Source: Volutella citrinella
Lineage: Eukaryota; Ascomycota; Sordariomycetes; Hypocreales; Nectriaceae
Assembly: GCA_034401135.1 (NCBI GenBank)
Contig: JAWZSP010000005.1
Location: forward strand, 4,402,001-4,466,000
Direction of reading: 5' to 3'
Length of the DNA: 64,000 nt
The notes beneath the pieces were generated by a model. The model did not search any database. It was not told the origin of the DNA and saw only the letters and a list, made by a program, of their open reading frames with translations. Every line of letters begins with the position of its first letter. Positions within the stretch are counted from its first letter, which is position 1. The translations under genes were made by a program, and so were the position numbers. This document shows positions 22,978-34,033 of this stretch, piece after piece.

Positions 22978-24381
22978 GACGAGCGATGCCAATTTGGGTT
23001 GGAGTACGATAGTGGGCTGCAATCACGATGGAGGAGGCGAGGACACGGGAGGTGCAGAGGGAGGAGAAAGAGGGGATGAGACACCGCGTGGAGACTGAGA
23101 CAAGGATGGCCAGCTGTTGGACGAGTCACGATCAAGCGGCTGGCGGCACAGCAGCGGGATGCACAGAATGCATGTGCACTGTAGCTACGGCGAATAAAGA
23201 ACGAGACAGGACCAACAAATCATCTTGTCCGTGCACGAAACCCGGAGCTTGCAGCGGATGCACGACAACGACCCGCGTGTGTAGCGAACGGGATGCTCAT
23301 TTGCCTAGACGCCAGACCCTTGAGGAGCAAGGACATGGTGTGAGCCAATCCCCGCCGCGAGTTGGATATCTGTTGTATCAAGACCAGGGCTGTGGTCTGA
23401 TGGCGCGGGGTTTAATGGGTGGGGGATAAGATCGACAAGAGACCAACAGGCAAATCACTGTCGACGGGGGAAGCTGGAACCGATTGATTCCGGTGATGGA
23501 TGGAACTATCTAGACCAGCATTGCATGTTGGTTCTTGATGGGTTGATGAAGTTGATGAGGGAAAAAAGTCATATCGAACCTTGACCGCGAGGCTTTGGGC
23601 GACTCTGGATTTGGTGTTAAGCAGTTGACAAGAAAAGGGCAAAGAATTGCTGAATTATTTGGGGCCATCTGGGCATTTATAGTCGAGCAAAGTGACGTTG
23701 AGGCTCCGAGCATTTCCGAGTCTTGCTTTCTTTTTCTCAGCTCCCTCAGCCTCAGCTCAAGTCCTTGGCCACCTGCGGGTCCCCCGACTCCCCCCTCCGA
23801 TGCCCTTGTCTGTGGGGAGGCTGGTCACGATGATGCTTCTAATAATGGCCAGGACCAGACGAAATGCGTTCCCTCTGCGCAGAAGATGCCGCATCCTGGG
23901 CCAATCAAAGGATGGCACGGCAGCGACAGGGAAGACCCCGACGGCGATGCCACGACCAGGCGAAATCTCGCGCGTCTCGGAGGTGGAGATGCAGATGCAT
24001 GCAGGGACACGAAACCTCGACCAGAAGACGCATTGGCCTATCATTTGCCCGACTCCCGCCCGTGATTCGACCAGCCTCCCGTCGGTGCACCCCGGATTTT
24101 AATTGCGCACGAAAATGCGAGGCCTGCCACGCATCTCTGCGTCTGTTGACGGCCACGTTGAGCAGAATATTGCGGTGATCCGGCTCCAACTCCACCCGTA
24201 GATGCTTTTTGTCCAAGTCGTGACAACGTAATGGCAATGGCTCAACAGTCAGACTCAACGGCTACATAAGGAGGTCATTCCGCCGCCAGAAAAGCTCATC
24301 ATCAACCATCAGCCTCTTCCATCTCAACAACCACACTTCACCACTTAGAAACCACCCCGTTTCCAAACACCAACCGCCAAC
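22978..24381. other. divergent intergenic region
   Basis: About 1.4 kb between the methyltransferase (leftward) and the 71-aa gene (rightward). The last 90 bases before ATG 24382 are C/A-rich, like the leader of a strongly expressed fungal gene. No reading frame here looks coding. Confidence 0.5.
24261..24270 (+). promoter_or_regulatory. possible TATA-like element
   Basis: GCTACATAAG lies about 115 nt upstream of the ATG of the 71-aa gene and is followed by a C/A-rich leader. A TATA-like role is inferred from position only. Confidence 0.3.
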
Positions 24382-24706
24382 ATGCCTGCCACTCAGTGAG
24401 TAGCCTCTTCAACTCTATGGCCTGTCTCTTTGCATCGGCTAACACCATCCAGGACCCAGCAGCAACAGTTTGTTGTCCCCCTGCCCACCTCCACCGGCCT
24501 GTCCGCTCCCGCTGGTAAGTCTCTAACTAAGATCCAGTTCGAGAATGAATCTCTAACAACTTGAAGGCCAGCTCGTTAAGGGTGCCGTCGACGATGAGGG
24601 CAAGCACACCTCCGCCGCCCTCCTCGTCGGCATCAAGCTCGACCTCGAGGCCGAGGTCCACCTGACTGCCCGCGTCAAGGGTGACATTGTCCTTGGCCTC
24701 TACTAG
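24382..24706 (+). CDS. small conserved-looking protein, three exons, 71 aa
   Basis: Exons are 24382-24395 (only 14 nt), 24453-24514 and 24567-24706. The introns (57 and 52 nt) have GTGAGT and GTAAGT donors, and a CTAAC branch site is visible in both. The product starts MPATQTQQQQFVVPLPTSTG and continues through a Gly/Ala stretch to a compact domain of alternating residues (ALLVGIKLDLEAEVHLTARV, then KGDIVLGLY). The C-terminal half looks like beta strands. No signal peptide, cysteine or membrane helix. I do not know its function. The C/A-rich leader and the poly(A) signal about 125 nt after the stop support a real transcript. Confidence 0.7.
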
Positions 24707-24829
24707 ATGGAGAGAGAGTGCGAGTGCGATAGGATGGGTGCAGGCAGCGAGGATTTTGCATAGGACTGGTGTTTACTTTTTTCCCTTGCTGGGAAGCTGG
24801 CCTCTTGAAGCGTCAACTTGAACAGCCTC

Positions 24830-24835
24830 AATAAA
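24830..24835 (+). terminator. AATAAA polyadenylation signal
   Basis: An exact AATAAA about 125 nt after the stop codon of the 71-aa gene, in an AT-rich context; position is consistent with 3' end formation. Confidence 0.5.
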
Positions 24836-25891
24836 ATTCATACATTTCACACAACCTGCAAGTCTCATCTACAACCCTTGGGTTGTATACTAGTGCACCA
24901 CTTACTGGTAACCCCACGGCGGCTCTCTTTAGTCGTTTTATAGGACGAGTGTTGATTGGCGGGCGCTACGCTGTGTTTATTCTTAGCAGACTGAAATAGG
25001 TGGAAGTAAGGGGGCGGCGAGGAGCAAGGCATAGGTCTTTATCTTGGGATCAGTATAAAAAGCTCTGTGTAGGAAGGCCAGCCACGCAGCACGCAGCAGG
25101 GCGGGCGGCTTGGCTTCTTTATGGCATCCTCTTGCATCAGGCGATGGAAGACGACGCAGCAGAGCTAGCCTAGTCCGTCTCACGACTCTCAAGTCGCTAG
25201 CCGAGCCCACTCGGGCTAGGGGCTGTAGATCCCCACTGCTCCCTGACCTCTCCAGCCCTGCAATCGCTGCTGCGCCATAGCTATTTTTATGGGTTTCGAC
25301 CCCAACTTCCCACTAGCTTTCTCACTAGCTTCCTCCTTCATCCCTAAATCCAGCCTTACCAAGGCATTATCAAACCCGCCACTATCGCCCGCGCCAAGGG
25401 TAGGCCAGGCAATTTTTGGAAAGACTATCACGTCACCCTCAGTTTTTCAGGGCGCCTCGTGTAACAAAGGAGACACAGTCAAGCGGCCCATGTCAACCGC
25501 TGTGCAGTAGCCCACTTGTCTCCGTCATCATTTGTGCATCATAATCATGGCAGGATCAGAGAGAGCCGATGGCCGACGACGATGGCGCGGGGATATTCAA
25601 AGCCGGATTCCTTCTATGGGAGGATGGTGCCTGGAAGATTGCGGAACCCTTTACCTCCGGACTGCCTGTTGTGGCCCGTGGGTCGATCCTCGCTATTGTT
25701 GCCTCGGCTCGGCGGCCGCTCGCCTGCCTTGGCGCAATGTTTGACTCACTTAAGATAGTGATCAAGCCAAGCCAGAGCCCAGGGGGATGCGAAGGAGCAC
25801 ACCATCGCCTGGAACATCACCCGTAGGATGGAAAATAAGCTTCTGAATTAACATAAAGGCAAAAAAATTACTAAGGAATTGCCCATAATGG

Positions 25892-25899
25892 TATTTAAA
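25892..25899 (+). promoter_or_regulatory. TATA-like element of the secreted protein gene
   Basis: TATTTAAA lies 78 nt upstream of ATG 25977, a plausible TATA-box distance for a fungal gene with a short leader. Confidence 0.4.
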
Positions 25900-25976
25900 A
25901 GCTGGCAATCTTCCGCTGAATGCCTCGACGAAACAAAACGCAACATACTCCAGCCCGCTCCACGCATCCAGCAACA

Positions 25977-26532
25977 ATGCAGTTCACTACTATTCTTGCC
26001 ACTTTCATTGCCTCCCTACCTTCGGCCCTGGCAGCCCCTCAGATCGAGGTTGGTAGCCCGAACAATTGTGTGCCCCCCACCAGCTTCACCCTCGCACGCA
26101 TCAACGCCGTCCCAGGCCGCGGTCTGTCAGGGGAAAATACAATTGATCGGTTCAGTTTCTTTATCAGCGACGACTTCTCCGGCAGAACTCAAGATAGCTG
26201 GACCTATGGGCTGGCCACAGTCGGCCCGCGTGGATACTTTAGCCAAGATATGACGTTCTCAGTCAAGCTCCATTTTGATGAGGACCTTGTAGAGATTTCC
26301 CACCTTAATTGCAGGGTTCCAGGGTAAGTCTTTCCTATCAATAACCATAACCCCTAAAATAACGACTAATCCCGTCCTAAGGTCCCCATCACTGACCTTG
26401 TCTTCGGGCAATGTCTCTGTTCCCCTTGGAAAGTGTAGAGCTGGAGACTGCACGACGATGCCTGATGAAGTGCCTGGCAAATATACCAAGAGTGACCTCG
26501 TTAAAAGTGGGCTGCCCGCAATTGTTGTCTAG
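25977..26532 (+). CDS. small secreted protein, effector-like
   Basis: Two exons (25977-26323 and 26382-26532) joined by a 58-nt GTAAGT intron give 165 aa. The N-terminus MQFTTILATFIASLPSALA is a clear signal peptide with likely cleavage before APQIE. The mature chain of about 145 residues has four cysteines (NNCVPP, LNCRVPG, KCRAGDC), allowing two disulfides. I recognise no family. Small size, secretion and low Cys count fit a secreted effector or surface protein; that is inference. An in-frame ATG at 25920 would bury the signal peptide, so I reject it. The gene ends 16 bp before a solo LTR. Confidence 0.72.
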
Positions 26533-26548
26533 TCGTGGTTGTGCTCGT

Positions 26549-26820
26549 TGTCAGAACCTGAATTAAGGGAACCCTGCAACCGCGATACAGACCCGACTAA
26601 TCATGCAAGGAGCGATTGGAGCGCCAGCGACCCCAGCGCTCCAAAAGGCGCGGATCGCCAAGTACAGCCGAGGAGCGCTAGTGCTCCCAGCGACCCGTGC
26701 ATTGGATAATCTAAGTTAGTATAAGTAGAACTACTATAGTATGATGAAGAGGACTACCCTCTTTAGCTATTAATACAGCTTGGTTACTATAATTACTATT
26801 GCCTATTACTAGATGTGATA
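26549..26820 (+). mobile_element. solo LTR-like element, degraded
   Basis: Begins TGTCAGAACCTGA and ends AGATGTGATA. It resembles the element at 49339-49703, which shares the start TGTCAGAACCTGA, an internal TTGGTTAC block preceded by CTAT-AATA, and the end AGACGTGACA. Differences at the 3' end are C-to-T type (TGACA to TGATA), compatible with RIP or other decay. No internal retrotransposon domain adjoins it. I see no clear target-site duplication, so boundaries are approximate. Confidence 0.6.
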
Positions 26821-27331
26821 TTATATGTATCTTCGTCCCCTTTCTCGTGGGTCCATCCCAGGGGCTTGGCCTCAAGAGCGCCTTTGCCTATGCCGCGCTA
26901 TGTATCCATGCGGTCAACCTGATTGCCGCCTTTTTGCTGCCCTCTTGCTGGTACCTGCTCCAGATCTCTAGCTCATGGCTCAGCCGACTCCAGAAACGTG
27001 AGGACCCAAGAAGATGTTGCTGAGAGCGTGGAAGTTTGTGAATTTAGGACCTGAGGAGCCAAAGGAGAAGGGGTTCTCAGTTGTGAGGCCAAACAGGGTA
27101 CCTTTGCATACTCCCGGTGTAGTTTCCCAAGGAGGAGAATCTGGGGAGTCGAAGAATTTGAAACGAGCAAAAGAAGTCAAATACATAGATTAAATAAGTC
27201 GTTGATATCAGATGGCTAAACTCGCTCAAGTCACAAGCCTATGCACGCCATGAGAACTCCAACATGCAACCCGGGGTATCATCTGCCAACTACATCCTCT
27301 CAAGATTTATGTTGCGCCATCATGAACATCA
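26821..27331. other. intergenic region
   Basis: Follows the LTR and lies 3' of the zinc finger-PNP gene. Only short frames without motifs. Nothing recognised. Confidence 0.45.
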
Positions 27332-30300
27332 TTAACCAACTCTCCTCCTCTTACTCGCCGGCTCCTCGCGCCCCGAGTCCCACCCGTCGTCTGCCCTGTC
27401 CACCTTTCCCACAAACCCCAGCAGCAGCCTCGCATAAGCTGCCGCCGCCGCCGCCGCATAATTCTGCCACTCGTCGTTCTTCTCTGCGTCACAGTAGTCG
27501 CTGATGCCCCGGATGACCAGACAGTCTCGCGTCGAGACGACCCCGGCGGCCTCCATCTCAAAGCACAGCATGCCGTACTTCTCCCATAGCTTGTCGCGGT
27601 ACCTTGCGCTCTTAACGACACGGTTACCAGAAGCGATGAGCCCGTAGTGGATACACGGTTGCGTTGTCTTGCGCGGGACGTTCTGTGATGCACAAGAGCT
27701 TTGCTGACTTGCGTCTCCGCTGCAGACCTGGGCGCAATTGCTGTTCAGGCCTGGATATCCATACTCAGGAAATTGATCGGCTATTCGCTCGAGATTTTCG
27801 CTCAGAGAATCTGGCTTCAATTCAGAATTCATAGCCGTGATAGCAGTCGTCAACATGCCCGGCGTAGGGCGGACTGCGCCGCCAATCTGCTTAAACTGGC
27901 CTTCCTCCTCTTTGCCAGAGTCGTACTGAATGATGGCGTGTCCACTTCCCGTCTTTTTCCCGACGACGACATCCCCAAGTCTGATGTCATCCTTCTTCAA
28001 GGGGACTCCGCCAGCAATGCCGACGAGCAGATAGAACCGGATACGCCTGAAGCTGTATGCCATGGCGGAGGCTACCTCGGATGCAGAGGTGGTTCCATAC
28101 TGGCCATCAGGAAGACCAGCGGCGACCACCATGTGTCCGCCCATTTCACCTAGGGCATACTGGTTGTTGTCGCCCTCTCGCACGGCACAGGGCGGATGCT
28201 TGCAGTCGAAGAGTGCCTTGACGGCCTTGAGCTCTTTGGACAGCGCGCAGATGATGCCCACCGTGTATTCGCTTCGGGACATTGACCCGCAGGAAGCCAC
28301 AGGCGCGGTCCAGGTCCTGCTCAGGCTGTTTTGCGACTCGCTCAGTTCCCTGCGGAAGGACGGCGTGGTCCGCGTCGACGGCGGCCGGGCCACCGAGAGC
28401 TCCTCGGATCTGGACGATTCCGAGCCCATTGCGATGCCGCTATCGGCCCGTGACACCACGTCCTTTGCTACCAGTGCCGTGGCGAGAAGCGGGGGTCCTT
28501 CATCTTGCCATGCCCAGGATAATTTGGAGTTGTGCCCGAATATCACCGCCCCCTTGCCCTGGATGAGCGCCTCCTCGACGGAATCCCGCCGTGGGAGCAG
28601 CTGCGTCGACATATCCGAGGGGAAGATTGTTTGCACAGGCTCGCAGTGGTCCTGATCCTGAGAGACTTTGCATTTGCATGTGGAAAACACAGTCGTCGGG
28701 GTGTGCCAAATAAGATTCTCACTGACCAGTGTGTAATCACCGACGTGGCCACCGTACTTGTCCATCATCCCGGCAAGGTCAGAGAGTCCACAAGAAATGT
28801 AGTAGCTGTCTCGCGGTAGTCGAGACCAGTAGTTGCACATTGAGATTGCCTTTGGTCGGATGAGTTGGCCAAAGCCACGGCCCATCAATGTTACCGCCCG
28901 GATGGTTCTTGTAAAGTCGACCCAGCCCTTACCTGGGGCGTCTAGTTTCACCACTCCGGGGTGCATACGCTCTTCCGCCTTGGCCAGGTCTTCAAAGCTC
29001 CAGCCCTCGAGGATGCCGCGTGGCGTTCCACTGAGCTTGCCGCCTTGGTACCTCGTGATGTCGAGTTGGTGATCTATCACCTTTTCAAATAGATTGCAAA
29101 TCCGGCTTATCAGGCTCCTCAGAACAACGGAACCCTCGCCTTCGTGGTGAAGCGGCAGGTCCAAGTTGTAATTGTCACTTAGCACCGTGGCTGCCATGTC
29201 AATGGATAATTCGTCAGGAGGATATCGCAGGTCTTGGACGTTGCAGAGGTAAGACTGTCCGAGGTTGCTCTTGTTGCCATAGTTGAGCGAAGCCTGAACG
29301 AGGTGCAAAAGGGCGCTCTGGCCGTTGACAAGCCAGCCCCGTTTGCAGTCGTCGTCCCAGATCAGCACATACACGGTGGCGAGGAAGTTTAACATCTCAA
29401 TGTACCCCCTGGATGAGACGGCAGATATGTCCTTCGGACTCAGCTTGTAGTCACGGTCGCCCTGGATGATGCGTCCCTGTTCCGCTGATGTTTGAAAGAG
29501 CGCGTGTCCTTTGGTTGGTCTGGGGAACATGCTCAGGCGCCTGGCGCTCTCGGGGTATTCTGCGTATCTTGACCCTGTACAAGTTGATGTCAGTACAAAG
29601 CCATCTTTGAATGGATTCCCAGGATCACTCACCCGCAAAGAAATCAGCCTCACAACACCAGCCAAGGATATGACGGTGACTGCTCAGATCGAAATGACCC
29701 GAGCAACGTCCTGGAGAAACAACCTCGCCCTCCAGGTATGAGATGCGGCTTCCATCCTCCTTGTAGACTAGATGCCAAAAGGCAACCCCGTGGTTTCTCT
29801 CTACGGGGACAAGGAGTGTTGAGAAGCCTTTGAGATACTGCGTATCATTGAAACCGTCAACTCGCTCTGTTCGGACCAGTGCTGCGAGGACATCGATCGG
29901 GACCTCCAAGCCTGTCTTCCAAACAGGTCGTTGAGGAATAGGATAGCCCGCGACAACCACGGGGTTGTTGAAAATGCTATACCAGCATCGTCCATTCACG
30001 CTGCTGCTCGGCTCTGGGATCGCCTTCATGTCGAAAGATATCACACAGGTAATGTCAGGAGCATCAACCTCTGATTTTGGACCCTTTTTCGTAACTTGTG
30101 AAACTGCGGCCGTACAAGAGACGATGCCGGCTTGTCGTGAAGAAGGCCTTAGCCCCGCTCCAAGCCATGCAAGCTGTTGCGCGATTTCTGCAATGGAAGA
30201 GGCCAAGCCGCAGATTTGCACCGCCAGCCGCGGCTGAACGTGGAGAACCCGCAGTGTGGTTCCATCTGATAGCTTGCCTGTCATCAATTAACATCACTAC

Positions 30301-33292
30301 GACCGGCGTTGGCTTCATCATGGAAGGGTGGGTGCCTCACCTTCTGGGTTGTGCTGACCTCGCAGGAGCTTCTTCATCAACTCCAACACTTCCTCGCCAT
30401 AACCGGGCCACGTCTGTCGAATGTACCGGCCGCAAGTATCTGCTTGTGCATCTGTTTCTGAGCCGGTGATGGTTATGATGGTCTCAAGCACCTTGTCGAG
30501 ATTCTCAGAGTAGCCTTGGGAAGCAAAGAATTCAAATGGGTTCCAGTCAAGTTCCAGCATCGCAGTGAAGGTCTGCGAAGACTCCTTTCTACTAACCCTA
30601 GAATGCGCTGGTAGCGCTTCGGTGATGTCTTTCGCAATATTCTGCATCACGTTGGGCTCAGTGGGCGCGAGCTTGAACTCCCTTTCCAATCGTGTGAGAA
30701 GCCACGAGTAGGCTTTCATTGGAATGATGAAGGTTGAATACGGCTCGGGTGGCAAATGTGGCGTTTTGAGCTCCGAGTCCTCTGATTCCGAGTGTTGATC
30801 AGCTTCAGCTTCATTGGCAGTGGTGGTATCAACCGGTGTGTCATCAACTTCAGAGCATGCTGTGGGAGTCCCCAGAGGCGATTCCGGCCTTGGCTTGTAA
30901 CTCGACATGTCACCATCCTGGGTTGGCGTCGTCTTCCAAAAGTCCATGCGGTCTCGCCACGTCATCGCATCGGGGTCCGCTGTCACACTCGCTGACTGGT
31001 CGCTATCGTCGTCATTCGCTTTGAATTCAGTGTCTGCAAAATGTGCCGAGATGTCACTATCAAATCGTATTAGCAGATCATTTCCAACGACTCGGAATAT
31101 TGCAAGTCAGCCCACCCTCTATGTTTGTGGACAAACGCCATGACGTCTCGGTGCATTTGTGTCGGGGCATCAACGCCAACCTTGAGTGCAAAGGCCTTAA
31201 GAAGCTCCGGAAGAGCCGTCGAGATTCTCCTTTTGGTGTCATCATCGGACTGTAGACCACCCATATGCTCAATTAGGTTGCGAGCTAGATCTTGAATGTA
31301 TCGCTGACTATTTCGCAATGTGGTAGTGGATGCGTCCGAGTACTGCGTTCGAGTGTCACTGTGGTCTTCTTCCGTCACATCTCCGGTTGGCCCTCCAGCT
31401 TGGTCCGGTCGGCGACATGGCCCTTTGGTATCGCTCTTCAATACAGATGCGGTGCCGTAGGCTGAATCCGTGGGGGGCGCAGCAAGCATGTCTTTCAACT
31501 TGGAGTCTATGGACCCAGAGATGGGGTGGCGAGGTTTTGCTTCGTGGCCCCCATCCGAGGGGCGGTACGCTTCGTCAGCCCATTCAGGCGAAGGGCTTCC
31601 GTGGCGAAAGTCTTGGGAGAAATCGTAGTAGCGGCTCTGGGAGGCATCTCCTCCATGAAGTGAGTGCTCGGGGCTCTCGGGGAAGGTAAAGGTGTCTCCG
31701 GTTGGAACCCACGGATCATCATTGCGATAAAAAGAATGTGTGAGATCGTATTTGAAGCTCTGGGAAGGCATGGCCCTCGAGGCATCGCCTCCATGACGTG
31801 AGTCCTCCGGGTTCTCGAGGAAGGCAGGGGTGTTTGTGGCTTGAGGCCTCGATTCCCCATGAATGATAGGTTGGTCTAGGAGAGCGAAGACATTGTGCGG
31901 TCTCGGCAGTTCAGGTTCATCCCATGGCCTGGTCGGGTTATGGCTGTACACCATTTCAACATCGTCGGGGCTGTACTCCATTTCAACATCGTCGTTTCCA
32001 TCTTCTTGTAGAGTTTCCATGGAACCGGGAAACTCTTCGCTGTGATAGATACGCTCGACGTGCTGGCGGCCAACGTCTGAAACCTCGTCTCGTGACAGAG
32101 GCTCTGGGGATGGTGTCCACTGTCCCTCCAACGGTTCTGGGGTCCAGTTCGTCTCACTGTAGGGCCGGAGAGGTGGTTGTTCTCGTTGCATCGGATACCC
32201 CTCCGCAGGAAGGTATGTCGGAGGTGGAGGGACCCGGTTTGTCATACTATAGGGCAAGCGAGGTAATTGTTCTTGTTGCAATCGATACCTCCCATGTGTG
32301 CCTGCGCCCAGGCCCGGAAACACGGTATGAGTGTCCAGCCTCAGAGGTGAAGGTCCCCATGGCAGATCTGATTGAGGGCTGAAAGTCGGATTGGCCTCCT
32401 TCCCGGCGGCGGCATTGGTAGATGACTTGGCAGCCCCAGGCAGGGGTTTGGGAGCAAGAGAGGCCATGCCTGCTTGAAGGATTCGCTCGCGCGCTTCCTT
32501 GGCACGTCGTTCCAGGTTGGAAGAAGTGGACCTAGCGATCGTCATACTTGCGGCTGAGGTGGAACGCTCCATGTCCGTCGAATATGGCAATGACAGAAGA
32601 GAGTCATCATTTTGAGCTATGAAATCGCCGTTTTCATTTTGTTGGAGAATTTCTGTGGGATGGGGAAAGTCTTTGGTATGTCCGATACGCTCGACATCCG
32701 GGGGACCAACGTCTGAAACCGCGTCTCGTGGCACAGGCTCTTCGCTTGGAGGGCCAAGTCCGCCACTTTTCTCGTAGTTGAAGAGATTCGACGTTGTGAG
32801 CTCTGCGCCCGGGGCAGCGGCCTGGAATGCGGCAGTCTCGGGCGCCTTGCGCTTCACCTCCTCCCACTGAGGAGCCAGGTCTGGCTGCTGTGCCCGAAGC
32901 TCCGACAGCCGGGCCTCGAAGTCGCCATCATTGGATCCAGCCCAAGCACCCTCCCGGACCAGAAGGCTGGGAAACGGCTCAGGGTTGAGGGCTGAGGAGG
33001 GTCTCAGAGCTGGCTGTGTGGCTGCTGTGGTGGCTCTGGGGTACGGGTCAAAGCTCAGGCGGAGTGGTTCAGGGTTAAAGATTAGGCGGCGCCGCCCAGG
33101 GCTGAGGATTGACGAGGCTCCGACCGATGGCTGTGTCGATCCCGGGGCGACTTGGGGCAATGGCTGGTCGGGTGTCGTGTGTTTGCTCCCGTCGCCCGCT
33201 GGGTGCTGGCTCTGTAGATGGCGGTTGTACAGGTCCTTTCGGTGGAAGGCCCTGTTACATCCAGGCACAGGGCAAGGATATTGAGGGGGCAC
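27332..33292 (-). CDS. giant protein: C2H2 finger, fungal central region, C-terminal PNP_UDP domain
   Basis: Exons are 33292-31116, 31056-30341, 30277-29633 and 29574-27332. The introns (59, 63, 58 nt) all keep phase, giving about 1,926 aa. Residues 7-30 form one C2H2 finger (C-x4-C-x12-H-x4-H, CPVPGCNRAFHRKDLYNRHL). A ~700-residue disordered Pro/Ser/Asp-rich part with internal repeats follows. The central part, with GKGWVDFTRTIRAVTLMGRG and NYWSRLPRDSYYISCGLSDL, matches a region I associate with fungal ankyrin/Pfs-type proteins. Residues about 1614-1900 are a nucleoside phosphorylase (PNP_UDP) domain: TVGIICALSKELKAV, LVGIAGGVPL, CFEMEAAGV and RGISDYCD. The tail PASKRRRVG may be a nuclear signal. 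In fungal NLR-like proteins this domain is usually N-terminal before NACHT/NB-ARC; no P-loop ATPase is visible here. Two adjacent genes rather than one is the main alternative. Confidence 0.72.
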
Positions 33293-34033
33293 ATGGGTCA
33301 GCTTGTGCCGCCTACATCACTAGGTAGTCAGTAAAAGGCCGGTACTTGGCGACGGGAATGCAACGGACCGTAGGTGCTCGGCTCGAGTAAATGCCTGACG
33401 AGGCGTGAATATCAGATTATCCGAGGTGGCATGGGGCCATGTGCGGGTCTCACCTTTTGACACTCGTCACATGTGTGAACCGGGATGCCTTTCTTTGCTT
33501 TACTGACCCTTCCGGTGGTGGGCGTCAATTTGATGCTGGGCCCTGGGCGCTCCTCAGACGCCATGACTTGAAGGGTCGAGAAGCCAAGGCTGCCGAGGTC
33601 TCGAGACAGAGATGGTGGAGGCTGGGCTGATCAGCAAGTCCGTTGTTGCTCCAGGGCTGTCCTGGGTCGTCGCGTAGTTGCTTGTGGTTGCGGACTCGCG
33701 GGTTGTGTTGTTGGTGAGATTGCGGCTGAGAATCAGATTGCGGAGACGAAGGACCCCTGCTGGGATGAGAGGAGCTGAGCCACAATGCCGTCACGCCTTC
33801 CTTGCCTTTCTTTGGTTCCCTTGGATCATTGGGCTGAGCACCCCGGACGCGGCGCCACATCATCTCGGCTGGCGGCTACGAGGCCAATCAATGGATGCAG
33901 CTGGCTGCCCTGCTTCGAGGCATACGGCAAGGCTCTTCGCTGTGTAATTGCCCATAGTTCTTTCTATTTCGATCCCTGGACGGCGTCGCCCTCAACTTTT
34001 ATCCCTAATAGTCTACTAGACTAGTATCTACCA
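33293..34033. other. intergenic region
   Basis: Promoter of the zinc finger-PNP gene on the left and the 3' end of the P450 gene on the right. No coding frame or repeat recognised. Confidence 0.45.

Larger units (their letters stand above)
24707..25976. other. gene-poor intergenic region
   Basis: Contains the 3' end of the 71-aa gene and the promoter of the secreted protein gene. Short frames on both strands show no recognisable features. Confidence 0.45.

Noticed and set aside
20621..24706. Methyltransferase and neighbours as part of the P450 cluster
   Set aside because: They lie 10 kb or more away with unrelated genes and a retroelement relic between; no evidence of linkage in function.
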